Part shown: positions 5,587 to 6,804 of the stretch, piece by piece
Position numbering within the stretch: position 1 is the stretch's first letter
How the letters are laid out: each line of letters begins with the position of its first letter
NCBI GenBank assembly: GCA_039916225.1
Contig: JBDSLU010000363.1
Span: 1 to 6,804 of the forward strand
Direction of reading: 5' to 3'
Source of the DNA: JBDSLU01 sp039916225
GTDB taxonomy: Bacteria; Acidobacteriota; Vicinamibacteria; Vicinamibacterales; Vicinamibacteraceae
DNA length: 6,804 nucleotides
Program-made: the position numbers and the translations under genes
Notes under the pieces: generated by a model
Told to the model about the DNA's origin: nothing
The model's input: only the letters and a program-made list of their open reading frames with translations
The model's database searches: none

Positions 5587-6804
5587 CGATCGCCGCCCCG
5601 GGTTCCTCCGTCAGCCGCGCCGCGTGGATCGTCGTCGCCCTGCTGGTGCCGGTCGCGCTGCTGAACTACCTCGATCGCCAGATGCTGGCGTCGATGAAGT
5701 TCTCGGTCATGCGCGACATGCCCGACATCGCGCTCGAGGCCAACTGGGGCACCATCCTCGCCACCTTCAAGTGGGTCTACGCCGGGCTCAGCCCGATCGG
5801 CGGCTACCTCGCCGACCGCTACTCGCGGCGGCACGTCATCGCCGCCAGCCTGCTCGTCTGGTCACTGGTCACGTGGGCGACCGGACACGTCACCAGCTAC
5901 CAGGATCTGCTCCTGACGCGGGCGCTGATGGGCATCAGCGAGGCGTTCTACATCCCGGCGGCGCTGGCCCTGATCGCCGACGTCCATCGCGGCTCGACGC
6001 GCTCGCGGGCCACCGGCTTCCACCAGATGGGCATCTACTGCGGCGTCATCGTCGGCGGCTTCGGCGGCTACGCCGCCGATCATCCGAGCCTCGGCTGGCG
6101 GTGGGCGTTCGACGTCTGCGGCATCATCGGGATGGCCTACGCGCTGCCGCTGTTCGTCCTGCTGGGCCGAACCGTGCCGGCCGCGACGCCCGCCGCGGTG
6201 ACGTCGGCCGCTCCGGTGATCACCCCGGGGCGAGCGCTGCGCGAGCTGCTCGGCAACACGTCGTTCCTGCTGCTGGTCGCCTACTTCACGCTGCCGGCGC
6301 TGGCGGCCTGGATCGTCCGCGACTGGATGCCGGCGATCCTCAAGGCGGAGTTCGGCATCGGCCAGGGCCTCGCCGGCGTGTCCGCCACCCTCTACTGGCA
6401 GCTCGCGGCGATCGCCGGCGCGATCGGCGGCGGCTGGCTCGCCGATCGCTGGATGCGACGGAGTCCGCGCGGCCGCATCCACACCAGCGCGCTCAGCATG
6501 GCGTTCATCGTGCCGGCGATGTTCGGCGTCGGCTATGCGCCCGGGACCGGCCTGCTGTGGGTGGCGATCGTGTTCCTGATCCTGTTCGGCCTCGGCTGGG
6601 GGATTTTCGACGCCAACAACATGCCGATCCTCAGCCAGATTGTCCGCCCGTCGCTGCGGGCGACCGGCTATGGAATCATGAACCTGGTCAGCATCAGCTG
6701 CGGCGGCTTCGCCGACTGGGGCTTCGGCCTGCTGCGCGATCGGCACGTGCCGCTGTTCGGCATCTTCGGCGTGTTCGCCGGCGTCGCCGTGTTCTCCGCG
6801 TTCC
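5583..6804 (+). CDS. MFS transporter, probably anion:cation symporter-like (3' end outside window)
   Basis: The frame is open for 407 codons from ATG 5583 to the window end with no stop. The start overlaps the sialidase TGA in an ATGA, with GGGAG (5566-5570) 12 bases upstream, so translational coupling is likely. Helix 1 holds NYLDRQ (28-33), typical of the ACS and related MFS families that carry organic anions and sugar acids. Motif A GYLADRYSRR (74-83) lies in the loop after helix 2, and its second-half repeat GWLADRWMRR (284-293) lies in the loop after helix 8. Hydrophobic helices alternate in the expected 6+6 pattern, with a Pro/Ala-rich central loop near 198-216. Helix 12 appears to be under way at the end, so only a short C-terminus is missing. 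It sits in the inner membrane. The context suggests import of the sugar released by the sialidase, possibly sialic acid; this is inferred, since the substrate cannot be read from the sequence. Confidence 0.93.
   Translation, partial: MTIAAPGSSVSRAAWIVVALLVPVALLNYLDRQMLASMKFSVMRDMPDIALEANWGTILATFKWVYAGLSPIGGYLADRYSRRHVIAASLLVWSLVTWATGHVTSYQDLLLTRALMGISEAFYIPAALALIADVHRGSTRSRATGFHQMGIYCGVIVGGFGGYAADHPSLGWRWAFDVCGIIGMAYALPLFVLLGRTVPAATPAAVTSAAPVITPGRALRELLGNTSFLLLVAYFTLPALAAWIVRDWMPAILKAEFGIGQGLAGVSATLYWQLAAIAGAIGGGWLADRWMRRSPRGRIHTSALSMAFIVPAMFGVGYAPGTGLLWVAIVFLILFGLGWGIFDANNMPILSQIVRPSLRATGYGIMNLVSISCGGFADWGFGLLRDRHVPLFGIFGVFAGVAVFSAF

Noticed and set aside
5862..6746. 294-codon open frame on the minus strand opposite the MFS gene
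   Set aside because: The translation is dominated by Ala, Arg, Asp, Gln and His with no hydrophobic core, as expected for the complement of a transporter gene in G+C-rich DNA.

Overview
The window is a G+C-rich bacterial chromosomal segment (roughly 70% by eye, with strong G/C preference at third codon positions). It is fully packed with seven genes. Five are complete, and the first and last run off the window. The mix of a Tat-exported TIM-barrel isomerase, a secreted sialidase, an MFS carrier and a secreted polyester/feruloyl-type esterase is what I would expect in a soil-type Acidobacteriota such as Vicinamibacteria. Myxobacteria or other high-GC Gram-negatives are possible. This placement is an inference from composition and gene content; no rRNA or marker gene is present.

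Left part (1-1447, + strand): the 3' part of a DUF899 thioredoxin-like protein with a CPSC motif is followed after 5 bases by a Met- and Cys-rich DUF2182 integral membrane protein. They look like a translationally coupled pair of unknown function, plausibly linked to thiol or metal chemistry.

Centre (1448-3466, + strand): an 86-base intergenic stretch carries what reads as a MerR-family-type promoter (-35, long 19-base spacer occupied by a dyad, -10). Right behind it is a perfect 9-bp hairpin that abuts the ribosome binding site of a class I SAM-dependent methyltransferase. After a 91-base gap comes an exported alpha/beta-hydrolase of the LpqC / PHB-depolymerase / feruloyl-esterase type. It ends 9 bases from a gene on the opposite strand.

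Right part (3476-6804): a Tat-signal TIM-barrel sugar isomerase/epimerase-like protein (- strand) and a GH33 sialidase (+ strand) are divergently arranged with start codons only 8 bases apart, so each gene's ribosome binding site lies in the other's first codons. The sialidase stop overlaps the start of an MFS transporter (ATGA), which is truncated by the window end. These three genes look like part of a glycan scavenging locus: a sugar is released outside the cytoplasm, perhaps altered by the exported isomerase, and imported by the MFS carrier. The substrate (sialic acid or another acidic sugar) is inferred, not shown.

No tRNA, rRNA, CRISPR array, insertion sequence or phage gene was seen. 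I did not find a clearly unprecedented system. The most unusual elements are the MerR-like promoter with its adjoining hairpin, and the interlocked divergent start region.
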